A stretch of 10,844 bases of DNA from contig JAHDCH010000077.1 in NCBI GenBank assembly GCA_020629995.1, positions 1 through 10,844 on the forward strand, read 5' to 3'. The translations under genes and the position numbers were made by a program. This document shows positions 1 to 7,660 of this stretch, in pieces. This DNA is from Pseudaestuariivita sp. Lineage in GTDB: Bacteria; Pseudomonadota; Alphaproteobacteria; Rhodobacterales; Rhodobacteraceae. The notes under the pieces were generated by a model. It worked only from the letters and a program-made list of their open reading frames with translations. It ran no database searches and was not told the origin of the DNA. How positions within the stretch are numbered: the stretch's first letter is position 1; every line of letters begins with the position of its first letter.

Positions 1-686
1 GTGTCAAACCGGTTGCGGCGGCGCAGCTGGGTGGCATCTTCGACCTCTTCTTCGGCAGCGGTGTGCACGATGGGGTCATAGACGGTGATGACCTGGCCCG
101 AATATTCAATGGCGCGCGGCACGTAGATCTTGTCACCCATGGCGTCGCGGATGCCGTTCGAGATCGAGGATTTGCCGTTGCCCGGAGGGCCGTACATCAG
201 GATCGAGCGTCCCGCGCCCACGGCGGGGCCCAGCTGATCCAGAAGGGACGGCGGCAGGATCAGGTGACCCATCGCGGTGGTCAGCTGATCGCGTGTGATG
301 GTGAGATTGCGGATGGATTGCCGTTTGACCTGCTCGCGGTAGACCTCGAGCGGGACGGGCATGGCGCCAAAATATTCGGATTGAGCCAGCGCATCCAGGG
401 CGCGGGATTTGCCCGCGTCCGTCAGCTGATAGCCCATTTCGTTGCCGTTGTTGGCGTTGAGCGTGCCGGTCGCTTCGAGCAGTTTTTGTCCGCGCGCCAG
501 ATCCACCAGTTCCTGCGTGACGGGGGTGGGCAGGCAGACGGCCTTGGACAATTCGCTGACCAGGCTGATGTTCTTGCGAAAGATCGTTTTCAGCAGGATG
601 TCGCGCATCATCACCGGCGACAAGGCCATATCGGTCAGGCGTTTGGGCGGCGGCGGCGCCAACACGTTGGTGGTTGCCATGTTCAT
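1..686 (-). CDS. AAA-type ATPase with winged-helix-like N-terminus, 3' end cut by window
   Basis: Reading leftward from ATG at 686, 228 codons are open to the window edge, so the C-terminus is missing. A clear Walker A motif, GPPGNGKS, lies at about residues 166-173 after the hydrophobic strand SILMY, as in AAA+ ATPases. Residues ~25-105 resemble a winged helix: helical segments, then a strand ending in YQLTDAGKSRAL, a pattern common at the wing of DNA-binding domains. Walker B and later AAA+ motifs would lie off the window. The start at 686 is favoured over the in-frame ATG at 680 because GGAGGA sits 6 nt upstream of 686. The gene follows the prepilin peptidase by 123 nt on the same strand, so it may share the tad transcript or have its own promoter. 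I do not recognise a characterised homologue. A chaperone-like or regulatory ATPase are both possible. ATP binding is well supported; function is unknown. Confidence 0.85.
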   Translation of the reverse strand, partial: MNMATTNVLAPPPPKRLTDMALSPVMMRDILLKTIFRKNISLVSELSKAVCLPTPVTQELVDLARGQKLLEATGTLNANNGNEMGYQLTDAGKSRALDALAQSEYFGAMPVPLEVYREQVKRQSIRNLTITRDQLTTAMGHLILPPSLLDQLGPAVGAGRSILMYGPPGNGKSSISNGIRDAMGDKIYVPRAIEYSGQVITVYDPIVHTAAEEEVEDATQLRRRNRFD

Positions 687-809
687 CGCGCGTCCTCCGT
701 CAGGTGGTGTGGTGCGGGTGTTATCGGATGGGGCGGTTCACAATTGGTAAAGGCGTGCCCGTGGCAAGCGCTGCGGGACCATATTTGTGAAGAGAAGAAG
801 CCCATGAGG
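687..809 (-). other. Intergenic gap between prepilin peptidase and AAA ATPase
   Basis: This 123-nt stretch holds the GGAGGA ribosome binding site next to the ATPase start. I see no stem followed by a T-run that would stop transcription after the peptidase gene. No convincing -35/-10 pair is visible either: TTGCCA with a weak ATTGTG 17 nt on is the best and is not persuasive. Read-through from the tad genes is possible but undecided. Confidence 0.4.
693..698 (-). promoter_or_regulatory. Shine-Dalgarno GGAGGA of the AAA ATPase gene
   Basis: The minus strand reads GGAGGA, then 6 nt, then ATG at 686. This is the strongest ribosome binding site in the window and fixes the start at 686 rather than 680. 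Confidence 0.75.
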
Positions 810-1301
810 TCAGCTCCCCAGCACCGCGCCCATCGCAAGATACAGGGCGAGGGCAGGGCCAAGGGCGAGGCCAAGAGGGAATTTCTTGGCGGTCCAGCTG
901 TCCCAATCGGGGACGAGGCGGCGCAGGGCGGTGGCCCGGGCGATGCGGTGCGAGATCAGCGCGGCAATGGTGCAGGCGGCCAGGATGATCAGCACCAGGG
1001 CAAGATCCCCCAGCGCGACAAAGGGTGCCGCGGCGGCGAGGAATTTGCTGTCGCCGCCGCCCATGGCGCCCGCGGTTGTCAGCAAAAAGCCGGCAAAGAA
1101 CATCACCAGCACATGCAGCCAGCGCCACAGGTACGTCTCGAACGGCAGCACGAACAGGCCCAGCACAGCGAAGACACCCAGCAGGGCCAGCACCGCGTGG
1201 TTGCGGATCAGCATCTGCTTGAGGTCGGTGAACGCGACATAGAGGCAGATCGGCAGCGCGAACGGCAGGAACACCGCGGCCGAGAGGGCCGAGATCTCCA
1301 T
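810..1301 (-). CDS. tadV: Prepilin peptidase, A24 family, TadV/CpaA type
   Basis: This 163-residue polytopic membrane protein is the short peptidase-only form of the type IV prepilin peptidases and lacks the N-terminal methylase domain of PilD. The two catalytic aspartates of the aspartic A24 family are visible: D26 in FTDLK, and D84 in MGGGDSK, the family's GxGD motif. Hydrophobic segments near residues 5-25, 34-53, 58-78, 92-115 and 140-162 fit a compact inner-membrane bundle. The expected role is cleaving the leader of Flp pilin and TadE/TadF pseudopilins. ATG at 1301 starts one base after the upstream TPR gene's TAG stop. No strong Shine-Dalgarno is seen, so translation is probably coupled to that gene. 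In Caulobacter the peptidase gene sits beside the pilin gene at the start of the cluster; here it comes after the platform and TPR genes. Confidence 0.93.
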   Translation of the reverse strand: MEISALSAAVFLPFALPICLYVAFTDLKQMLIRNHAVLALLGVFAVLGLFVLPFETYLWRWLHVLVMFFAGFLLTTAGAMGGGDSKFLAAAAPFVALGDLALVLIILAACTIAALISHRIARATALRRLVPDWDSWTAKKFPLGLALGPALALYLAMGAVLGS

Positions 1302-1302
1302 C

Positions 1303-2163
1303 CTAGTTCGTGATGTTGGATTCGAGCGCGTCGAGGCTGCGCGCGGCCGCGTCGAAGTGCTGGGGGTGCGTCTCGAGCGCGTCCTTGAACAGGCCCTTGG
1401 CGATCTGTTCGTCGCCGCGTTTCAGGGCGGCAAGGCCCAGAGTGTGCAGCAGCTGGGCGCGTTCGATCTGGCTCATGGGCACGACCGGCAGGGTGTAGTT
1501 GCCCTGAGCGCCGCGGGCCAGAACCAGGTTGTTCTTGGCGGTGAACAGCGACTGATCGGCGCGGATGGCCTGACCAAAGAGCGATTCTGCGCCCGCGAAA
1601 TCGCCGCGCGTGAGCTTGGAATAGCCCCAGTTGTTCATCACGCTTGCGGGTTTGGTCGTCAGGCCCAGAGCGGTTTCGTAGAACGCGTCGGCCTTTTTCC
1701 AGTCTTTCTTGCTGTCGGCGATCATCGCCTCGAGACGGTAGCGTTTGTAGGTTTCATGCGTGGGCGGGATGGCGGTCAGGGTTTCCTCGGCGCGGTCCCA
1801 GGCATTGGTGCGGATAAAGGCATCGGCCAGCTCGACCCGGTCGGCATCGGTGGCGTCTTCGTGGCCGGTCACGCGGGTCCAGGCCGACACGGCCTCGGGA
1901 TAGCGTTTGGCCCGGATCAGTGACACGGCCAGCCCGCGCTGAAGTTCGATCTTGTCCGGTTTGCCCTGCAGAGCGCGCTGAAAATAGCTGACGCCTTCGT
2001 TGGGGTCCGACACCGTGAGCATCACGTTGTTGAGGTTGGACTCGTCGACGACGTTGATGTCCTGAAGCTTGCGATCCACGGCGTTCTTCTTGGAAACCGC
2101 ATCACAGCCCGAAAGGGCAACGGCGCCTGTGATGCACAGGCCCACGATCATGGGATGGCGCAT
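1303..2163 (-). CDS. tadD: TPR lipoprotein, TadD-like
   Basis: The 286-residue product begins with a short hydrophobic signal and lipobox LSGC, with Cys20 the predicted lipidation site. TPR-like helix pairs then run through most of the chain, roughly residues 57-101, 107-132, 141-170, 175-207 and 237-269; NNWGYSKLTRGDFAGAESLF is the clearest repeat. TadD proteins are TPR lipoproteins of the Tad system, thought to help secretin assembly or stability at the outer membrane in a pilotin-like role. The start at 2163 is supported by AAAGGA 6 nt upstream. The gene lies 50 nt after a second TPR lipoprotein gene and 1 nt before the prepilin peptidase. TadD assignment rests on lipobox, repeats and position; TPR sequence alone is not specific. 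Confidence 0.88.
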   Translation of the reverse strand: MRHPMIVGLCITGAVALSGCDAVSKKNAVDRKLQDINVVDESNLNNVMLTVSDPNEGVSYFQRALQGKPDKIELQRGLAVSLIRAKRYPEAVSAWTRVTGHEDATDADRVELADAFIRTNAWDRAEETLTAIPPTHETYKRYRLEAMIADSKKDWKKADAFYETALGLTTKPASVMNNWGYSKLTRGDFAGAESLFGQAIRADQSLFTAKNNLVLARGAQGNYTLPVVPMSQIERAQLLHTLGLAALKRGDEQIAKGLFKDALETHPQHFDAAARSLDALESNITN

Positions 2164-2169
2164 TTTGCG

Positions 2170-2175
2170 TCCTTT
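2170..2175 (-). promoter_or_regulatory. Shine-Dalgarno AAAGGA of the tadD-like gene
   Basis: AAAGGA lies 6 nt upstream of ATG 2163 on the minus strand, a standard spacing, and supports this start over the nearby in-frame Met5. Confidence 0.65.
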
Positions 2176-2187
2176 ACTGCTCTCATC

Positions 2188-2204
2188 GCCCGTCTTGTGC
2201 GGGC
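2188..2204. other. Small GC hairpin between the two TPR genes
   Basis: GCCCG (2188-2192) and CGGGC (2200-2204) form a 5-bp stem with a 7-nt loop. TTTT follows on the plus strand, so it looks terminator-like only for rightward transcription, where no gene exists. In the direction of the tad genes no T-run follows. It may be a minor RNA-processing or stability element, or chance in GC-rich DNA. Confidence 0.25.
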
Positions 2205-2213
2205 TTTTGCCTG

Positions 2214-2771
2214 TTATCCTGCGGTTCGGATCAGGTAGTCAGAGCTGCCCCGCCGCACGATTTTGTAATCTTGTTCGAGATCAACATACCCGGCGTTGTC
2301 AATTTTTTCGAGCGCCAGACGCAAATTATCCCGGATCGCGACACTTTCGCCATTGTCGAGGGCAAAGGCACGGCGGAAGGCTTCGGCGGCGTCGCTGTGC
2401 TGGCCGCGTTCCATCAGCACGACGCCGAGGTTGTTCCAGATCTCGGGCGAGGTTTCATCTTCGCGCAGGGCGCGGCGAAAGATCTGTTCGGCCTGGCCGA
2501 GGCGACCAAGGCCGATGTTGGCCGTGCCAATCGCGTTCAGCACATCCGGAGTGAGCCCGTCCACAGCCGCGGCGCGTTCGAAGGCGTTCAGCGCCAGTTC
2601 GTACTGACCGGCCTCCATCAGGCGGTGGCCGACGATCAGGCCATCCTCGGCCTGTCCACGGGCGTTCACCGAAGGCGCATAAACGCGATCCTTGGACACA
2701 CCAAAGCCGCCCGGTCCAGAGGAGCAGGCGGCCAAGGTTACCGTCATTGCAATCGCCGCGAAGCGTATCAT
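2214..2771 (-). CDS. Second TPR lipoprotein in the tad cluster
   Basis: This 185-residue protein has a signal peptide ending in lipobox LAAC (Cys16), then a short linker and three TPR-like units at about residues 43-70, 74-107 and 110-142. NNLGVVLMERGQHSDAAEAF is a textbook TPR helix pair. The C-terminal ~40 residues are charged and carry no obvious repeat. It belongs to the same broad class as TadD but differs in length and sequence from the adjacent 286-residue TPR lipoprotein, so the two do not look like a recent tandem duplication. The ATG at 2771 lies 6 nt after the TadC stop with only A-rich sequence before it, so translational coupling is likely. An outer-membrane role in secretin or pilus assembly is inferred from lipidation and context. 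Confidence 0.85.
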   Translation of the reverse strand: MIRFAAIAMTVTLAACSSGPGGFGVSKDRVYAPSVNARGQAEDGLIVGHRLMEAGQYELALNAFERAAAVDGLTPDVLNAIGTANIGLGRLGQAEQIFRRALREDETSPEIWNNLGVVLMERGQHSDAAEAFRRAFALDNGESVAIRDNLRLALEKIDNAGYVDLEQDYKIVRRGSSDYLIRTAG

Positions 2772-2777
2772 TGTGTT

Positions 2778-3737
2778 TTAATTCGCGAGCTGCCCGAGTT
2801 GCGTGATCCCCACCGCCGAAGGCCCGACCAGAATGATCAGAAGCGGCGGAACGGTCAGCGTCATTGTGACAAGCGTCATCTTGGTTGGCAACTTGTTTGC
2901 GGCCTCTTCGGCGCGCATCACGCGTTTGTCCCGCATTTCTTCGGCATAGACACGCAAGGCTTCGCCGATCGAGGTACCGAATTGCTGGGACTGGATCATC
3001 ACGGTGGTAAAGCTGGCGATGTCCTGAACCGCGCAGCGTTCGGCCATGTCCTTGAGCACCGCAGCCTTGTCCTTGCCCGCCTTCATCTCGTGCGCGACGA
3101 TTTCGAATTCATCGGCAAGGGACGGGTACGAGGCGCGCAGTTCCTTGGACACACGCACGATGGCCTGATCCATGGACTGGCCCGCCTCGATGCAGACCAG
3201 CATCATGTCGAGACTGTCGGGAAAGCCCTGTTCGATCTCTTTCTGGCGCTTTTCGACGCGTTTGGTGATCCAGTATTTCGGGAACAGATAGCCCGCCGCG
3301 CCGGGGCCCAGGATCCACATCAGCGTCTGCTGCATCGTGGCTTCGGGGCCGTTCACCGCCAAAAAGAAATAGGCCGCGCCCAGAGCAAGCCCGCCAAGGC
3401 CCAGAACCATCTGCGCGGCAAAGTAGATGCGCACGGCGTCCTTGGTGCGGTAGCCGGCGGTCATCAGCGTCTTGCGGATGCTCGAGTATTCCTTGGTGTC
3501 CTGCGGTTCGAGAAAGTTGGCGTATTTCTCGAGCTGCTTGTTCTGCGTGTTGGAGCGCAGGGCAGGGCCGCCGCCGCCGGATTTGCCGCGGGCGTTGTTC
3601 TGGCGGTTCAGCTTTTCCAGAGGGTCCGATTTTGCCTGCAGCATCATCGGGATGACCAGCAGGATCAGCAGGACCCCCAGCGCACCCACAAGGATGATCG
3701 GGCCAAAGGGGCCAAGCGTGTTGGTGATGAATTCCAT
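2778..3737 (-). CDS. tadC: Tad platform protein TadC (type II secretion F family)
   Basis: The 319-residue inner-membrane protein has an N-terminal hydrophobic segment near residues 12-33, a charged cytoplasmic stretch, a central hydrophobic pair around 108-150, a helical T2SS-F-like domain at about 170-290 (with FPDSLDMMLVCIEAGQSMDQ and the CAVQDIASFTTVMIQSQQFG region), and a hydrophobic C-terminus. This matches TadC, which forms with TadB the inner-membrane platform on which the TadA ATPase acts to polymerise Flp pilin. The ATG at 3737 is preceded by GAGGC (3745-3749), which overlaps the TGA stop of tadB, so the two platform genes are coupled 10 nt apart. The pairing with the adjacent tadB gene makes the call firm. 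Confidence 0.95.
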   Translation of the reverse strand: MEFITNTLGPFGPIILVGALGVLLILLVIPMMLQAKSDPLEKLNRQNNARGKSGGGGPALRSNTQNKQLEKYANFLEPQDTKEYSSIRKTLMTAGYRTKDAVRIYFAAQMVLGLGGLALGAAYFFLAVNGPEATMQQTLMWILGPGAAGYLFPKYWITKRVEKRQKEIEQGFPDSLDMMLVCIEAGQSMDQAIVRVSKELRASYPSLADEFEIVAHEMKAGKDKAAVLKDMAERCAVQDIASFTTVMIQSQQFGTSIGEALRVYAEEMRDKRVMRAEEAANKLPTKMTLVTMTLTVPPLLIILVGPSAVGITQLGQLAN

Positions 3738-3747
3738 GGGGGCCGCC

Positions 3748-4716
3748 TCAGACTTTGATGTTCACAAGCATCCGCATCACGACAAGGTTCGCGATCAGGA
3801 AGCCGCCGACCAGGAAACAGGCCGGGATGAAATAGGGGTGGTCCAGCACCTCGTCATAGTAATGCGGATCGGTGACCTGGATCACGATCAGCGCGGCGAC
3901 GGGGAAACCGGACAGGAACTTGCCCGACCATTGCGCCTCGGCGGTGATCGCCTTGACGCGGCGGAACAGGCGGAACCGGGCGCGGATCACCTTGGCCAGA
4001 CCCATCAGGATTTCAGCCAGGTTACCGCCCGATTGCTGTTGGATCGACACGGCGACCGCGAGGAACCGAAGGTCCTGCATGTCCAGCCGTTCGGCCATGT
4101 GCTGCAGCGCTTCGCCCACGTCGCGGCCATAGGCGGCCTCGTCGGCGATCAGGCCGAATTCTGTGGCGATGGGGTCTTCGACCTCTTTCGAGACGATCGA
4201 GATGGCGGATGAGAACGGATGCCCCACGCGCAAGCTGCGCACCATCAGTTCGACCGCGTCGGGCAATTGCTCTTCGATCATGGCCAGGCGCTTTTTGGCC
4301 TTGCCGTTGACCCAGACAAACACGCCGGCCACGCCCATGCCGATCGAGACGACGATGCGCACGGCAAATTGCGTTTCTGTCCCGATGGACAACGCCATAA
4401 AGATCACCACGGCGAGGCCTGCCATGATCCCGATCAGCTGCATCGGGGTAAAGGCGATGGCCGCCTTTTGCGCCCGGTCGGCCAGCATCGAATAGAGCGG
4501 GATCGACCGCGAATCCATGTGCTGGTCCATCTCCTTGCGGAGCTTTTCCAGCACTTCTTCGCGGCGGTCGCCCTTGTCCAGCATCTCGAGCCGGCGGTTG
4601 ACCTTGGAGTTCAGCGAGATCGATTTGCCAAAGGCGACAAGGTAGATCCCTTCGACCAGCACCAGCACGCCGATGAAGATCGAGATATAGATGATTGGTT
4701 CGGCTGACAGCGTCAT
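3748..4716 (-). CDS. tadB: Tad platform protein TadB (type II secretion F family)
   Basis: The 322-residue protein opens with a hydrophobic helix (residues ~7-29), then a basic cytoplasmic segment, two more hydrophobic helices at ~90-112 and 116-137, a T2SS-F domain at ~150-275 (with EQLPDAVELMVRSLRVGHPF and the VSIQQQSGGNLAEIL motif typical of the family), and a C-terminal hydrophobic region. TadB is the partner of TadC in the inner-membrane base of the Tad pilus. The ATG at 4716 starts 3 nt after the cpaF stop. GGAG at 4723-4726 directly abuts that stop codon, so translation is probably coupled to the ATPase that drives it. Length and motif order are ordinary for the family. Confidence 0.95.
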   Translation of the reverse strand: MTLSAEPIIYISIFIGVLVLVEGIYLVAFGKSISLNSKVNRRLEMLDKGDRREEVLEKLRKEMDQHMDSRSIPLYSMLADRAQKAAIAFTPMQLIGIMAGLAVVIFMALSIGTETQFAVRIVVSIGMGVAGVFVWVNGKAKKRLAMIEEQLPDAVELMVRSLRVGHPFSSAISIVSKEVEDPIATEFGLIADEAAYGRDVGEALQHMAERLDMQDLRFLAVAVSIQQQSGGNLAEILMGLAKVIRARFRLFRRVKAITAEAQWSGKFLSGFPVAALIVIQVTDPHYYDEVLDHPYFIPACFLVGGFLIANLVVMRMLVNIKV

Positions 4717-4719
4717 GGT

Positions 4720-6162
<1,443 letters not shown>

Positions 6163-6167
6163 CTAGG

Positions 6168-6174
6168 CCCCCTC
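6168..6174 (-). promoter_or_regulatory. cpaF Shine-Dalgarno overlapping cpaE stop
   Basis: GAGGGGG lies 5 nt before ATG 6162, and its first two bases are part of the TGA stop of cpaE at 6173-6175. The tadB/tadC junction has the same arrangement, a TGA running into GAGG, which suggests termination-reinitiation coupling. Confidence 0.65.
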
Positions 6175-7441
6175 AGGCTGCTTCTGCGTCGGTCTGGCCA
6201 ATCGCGTGCAGCGATTGGGCCAGCTTGGCGATCTCCTTGCGGAGTGGATTCTTGGCGGTGGCGGTGGCCAGCGGCTGGCCATGGTCGCAGGCCTGCATGA
6301 TCGGGCGGCCGCCGTCGGGCAGCTGTACGTCGATGGCGATGCCCAGGCTTTCGGCCATGCGTTTGACGCGGGCCTTGCCTTGCAGGTCGGTGAATTTGGG
6401 CGCTCGGTTCAGGATAAAGCGCAGCTTGTCAAAGGGCAGGCCTTCGGATTGCAGCGCGCGTTTCATGCGCAGAGCGTTCTGGGCCGACCGCATGTCCAGC
6501 TCGATCATCGACAGGTACACATGCGCCGAGGTCAGAACCGTCTCGGACCATTGCACCAGCGTTTTGGGCATGTCGACGATGACATAGTCGAAATGCTGGC
6601 GCGCCATATCAAGGATCTGCTGCACGTCATCGGACGAGATCATGTCAAGCGGCAGCAGGTCGGGCGGCGAGGTCAGCACCTGCACCTTGCCGTCAAAGCC
6701 CTGCAGGGCCTGGCCAAAGCTTTCTTCGTCCATGCTTTCCAGGTCGGACAGCATCTCGAACACCGCCTCGCGGCGCGTCAGGTCCAGATAGGTCGACACC
6801 GACCCCATCTGCAGGTCGAGGTCCAGAACACAGACGCGGGGGTTGTCTGTTTTACCCACGTTCGCCAGTTCCCAAGCCAGGTTGGTGACCAGCGTGGTTG
6901 CACCGACACCGCCTGCCAGGCCCTGAACGGCGATCAACACACCATTCGACGTGCCCTTGCGGGTCAGCGCGTTGGCGTTTCCGCCGCCGCTGGCCACTTC
7001 GGCCACGGCTTCGCCGATCGCGGGCGCCGGAGCGGGCGGCGCGGTCACTTTGTCGATGGCCGATTGCAATTCGCCTTCGGGCAGGGGGTAGGGGACAAAT
7101 TCGTCGGCGCCAGAGCGCAGCAGCTTGTGCAGCGTGGCGGGCGTGACGTCTTCGGCGATCAGGATGACCTTGATCCCCTTGGCGCTGGCGCGCTGGATGA
7201 TCGAGATCAGCTGGTCACTGCGCCGTTCGTCTTCGGCGTCGATGGCGATGGCGATAAACTTCATCCGCTCGCCATCCGGCTGACCCATGAACGGGATCGC
7301 CTCGTCAAAGCCCAGATCGCCCCAGCCTTCGCCAAGAGCGCTTTCCATGTCTTCGATCAGCAGGTCAAACAATTGCACGTCGCGGCTGATCGTGCAGGCC
7401 ACGAGCGGGTGATCTTCGGCGCCGAGAATACTGTCGCTCAT
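6173..7441 (-). CDS. cpaE: Pilus localisation protein TadZ/CpaE, ParA/MinD-like
   Basis: The 422-residue protein has an N-terminal receiver-like domain (residues ~12-132, with VILIAEDV and SGADEFVPYPL resembling the late strands of response regulators), a low-complexity Ala/Pro/Gly linker (~134-157), and a ParA/MinD-like domain from ~165. Its P-loop reads GLAGGVGATT (174-183). Both the usual invariant P-loop Lys and the MinD signature Lys are replaced, as known for alphaproteobacterial CpaE/TadZ proteins. VCVLDLDLQMGS (203-214) supplies D207 and D209 of the Walker A' region. TadZ/CpaE marks the pole or assembly site and recruits other Tad components. It stands at the head of a tightly packed run (cpaE-cpaF-tadB-tadC), preceded by a 219-nt structured leader that probably regulates it. 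Confidence 0.94.
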   Translation of the reverse strand: MSDSILGAEDHPLVACTISRDVQLFDLLIEDMESALGEGWGDLGFDEAIPFMGQPDGERMKFIAIAIDAEDERRSDQLISIIQRASAKGIKVILIAEDVTPATLHKLLRSGADEFVPYPLPEGELQSAIDKVTAPPAPAPAIGEAVAEVASGGGNANALTRKGTSNGVLIAVQGLAGGVGATTLVTNLAWELANVGKTDNPRVCVLDLDLQMGSVSTYLDLTRREAVFEMLSDLESMDEESFGQALQGFDGKVQVLTSPPDLLPLDMISSDDVQQILDMARQHFDYVIVDMPKTLVQWSETVLTSAHVYLSMIELDMRSAQNALRMKRALQSEGLPFDKLRFILNRAPKFTDLQGKARVKRMAESLGIAIDVQLPDGGRPIMQACDHGQPLATATAKNPLRKEIAKLAQSLHAIGQTDAEAA

Positions 7442-7443
7442 CG

Positions 7444-7470
7444 TGCCACTGGTCCTTATGCCTCTGGTCC
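7444..7470 (-). repeat. 12-nt direct repeat, 15-nt period, beside the cpaE start
   Basis: On the minus strand GGACCAGAGGCA (7459-7470) is followed at a 15-nt period by GGACCAGTGGCA (7444-7455), 11 of 12 identical. A third GGACCA lies at 7553-7558. The second copy runs to within 2 nt of the cpaE start codon. It could be a local duplication or a binding site for an RNA-binding protein or regulator. Confidence 0.6.
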
Positions 7471-7486
7471 GAGAGGAATGAAGGAC
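7452..7486 (-). promoter_or_regulatory. Hairpin sequestering the cpaE Shine-Dalgarno
   Basis: On the minus strand an outer 6-bp stem, GTCCTT (7481-7486) with AAGGAC (7452-7457), encloses a 3-4 nt internal loop and an inner 5-bp stem, CCTCT (7472-7476) with AGAGG (7461-7465), capped by loop CGGACC. The only good Shine-Dalgarno for cpaE, AAGGA, is entirely within the 3' arm, 11 nt before ATG 7441. If formed in RNA this would limit ribosome access until opened. The pairing is read directly; the regulatory role is inference. Confidence 0.5.
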
Positions 7487-7491
7487 GGGGG

Positions 7492-7504
7492 CGCATCAGA
7501 TGCG
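7492..7504. repeat. Perfect 6+1+6 palindrome in the cpaE leader
   Basis: CGCATC-A-GATGCG is a perfect inverted repeat with a one-base centre, immediately downstream (in transcription sense) of the TTGACA at 7505-7510. The short centre fits a dimeric protein-binding site better than an RNA hairpin. No regulator can be named. Confidence 0.4.
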
Positions 7505-7522
7505 TGTCAAAGCCCCAAACCA

Positions 7523-7582
7523 CAAACCTACCGGACACTTATCGACCCCGGTTGGTCCGGGATCTGGTTTCCGTTAGGTTTG
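7523..7582. repeat. 13-nt inverted repeat with competing inner pair
   Basis: CAAACCTACCGGA (7523-7535) and TCCGTTAGGTTTG (7570-7582) are complementary at 12 of 13 positions with 34 nt between them. Within the span CCGGAC (7531-7536) can also pair with GTCCGG (7555-7560), which uses part of the same left arm. The two pairings compete over 7531-7535. There is no T-run after either, so this is not a simple terminator. Confidence 0.55.
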
Positions 7583-7660
7583 AAAGTGGTTGCCAAAGGC
7601 GGCGACAATTGGGCCGAAAACGCGAAATTGTGCGATATCTTGCGGCGTGGTTAAGGCGCG

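Larger units (their letters stand above)
7442..7660 (-). other. Structured leader region upstream of cpaE
   Basis: This is the longest gap in the window. It holds a 13-nt inverted repeat, a 13-nt palindrome, a 12-nt direct repeat and a hairpin that includes the cpaE ribosome binding site, each listed separately. A TTGACA (7505-7510) resembles a -35 box but has no matching -10 at 16-18 nt. I see no Rho-independent terminator after the OmpA gene, so transcription may read through. The density of structure suggests regulation of the cpaE-onward genes, but no known riboswitch class is recognised. Confidence 0.55.

Noticed and set aside
63..1313. Long plus-strand open frame of 416 codons
   Set aside because: It lies antisense to the AAA ATPase and prepilin peptidase genes, and its predicted protein is rich in Arg, His, Gln and Gly with no domain or signal. 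This is the usual mirror frame in GC-rich coding DNA.
2188..2208. Hairpin with TTTT between the two TPR genes as a terminator
   Set aside because: The T-run is on the plus strand only, the wrong direction for these genes, and the stem is just 5 bp.
2271..3758. Plus-strand open frame of 495 codons
   Set aside because: Antisense to the second TPR gene and tadC, with biased low-information composition and no recognisable motif.
7505..7510. TTGACA taken as a full promoter for cpaE
   Set aside because: The hexamers 16, 17 and 18 nt downstream (CCGTCC, CGTCCT, GTCCTT) do not resemble a -10 box, so it is kept only as a -35-like sequence.
6206..7654. Plus-strand open frame of 482 codons spanning cpaE and its leader
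   Set aside because: Mirror frame of cpaE. It continues into the leader but shows no protein-like features there.
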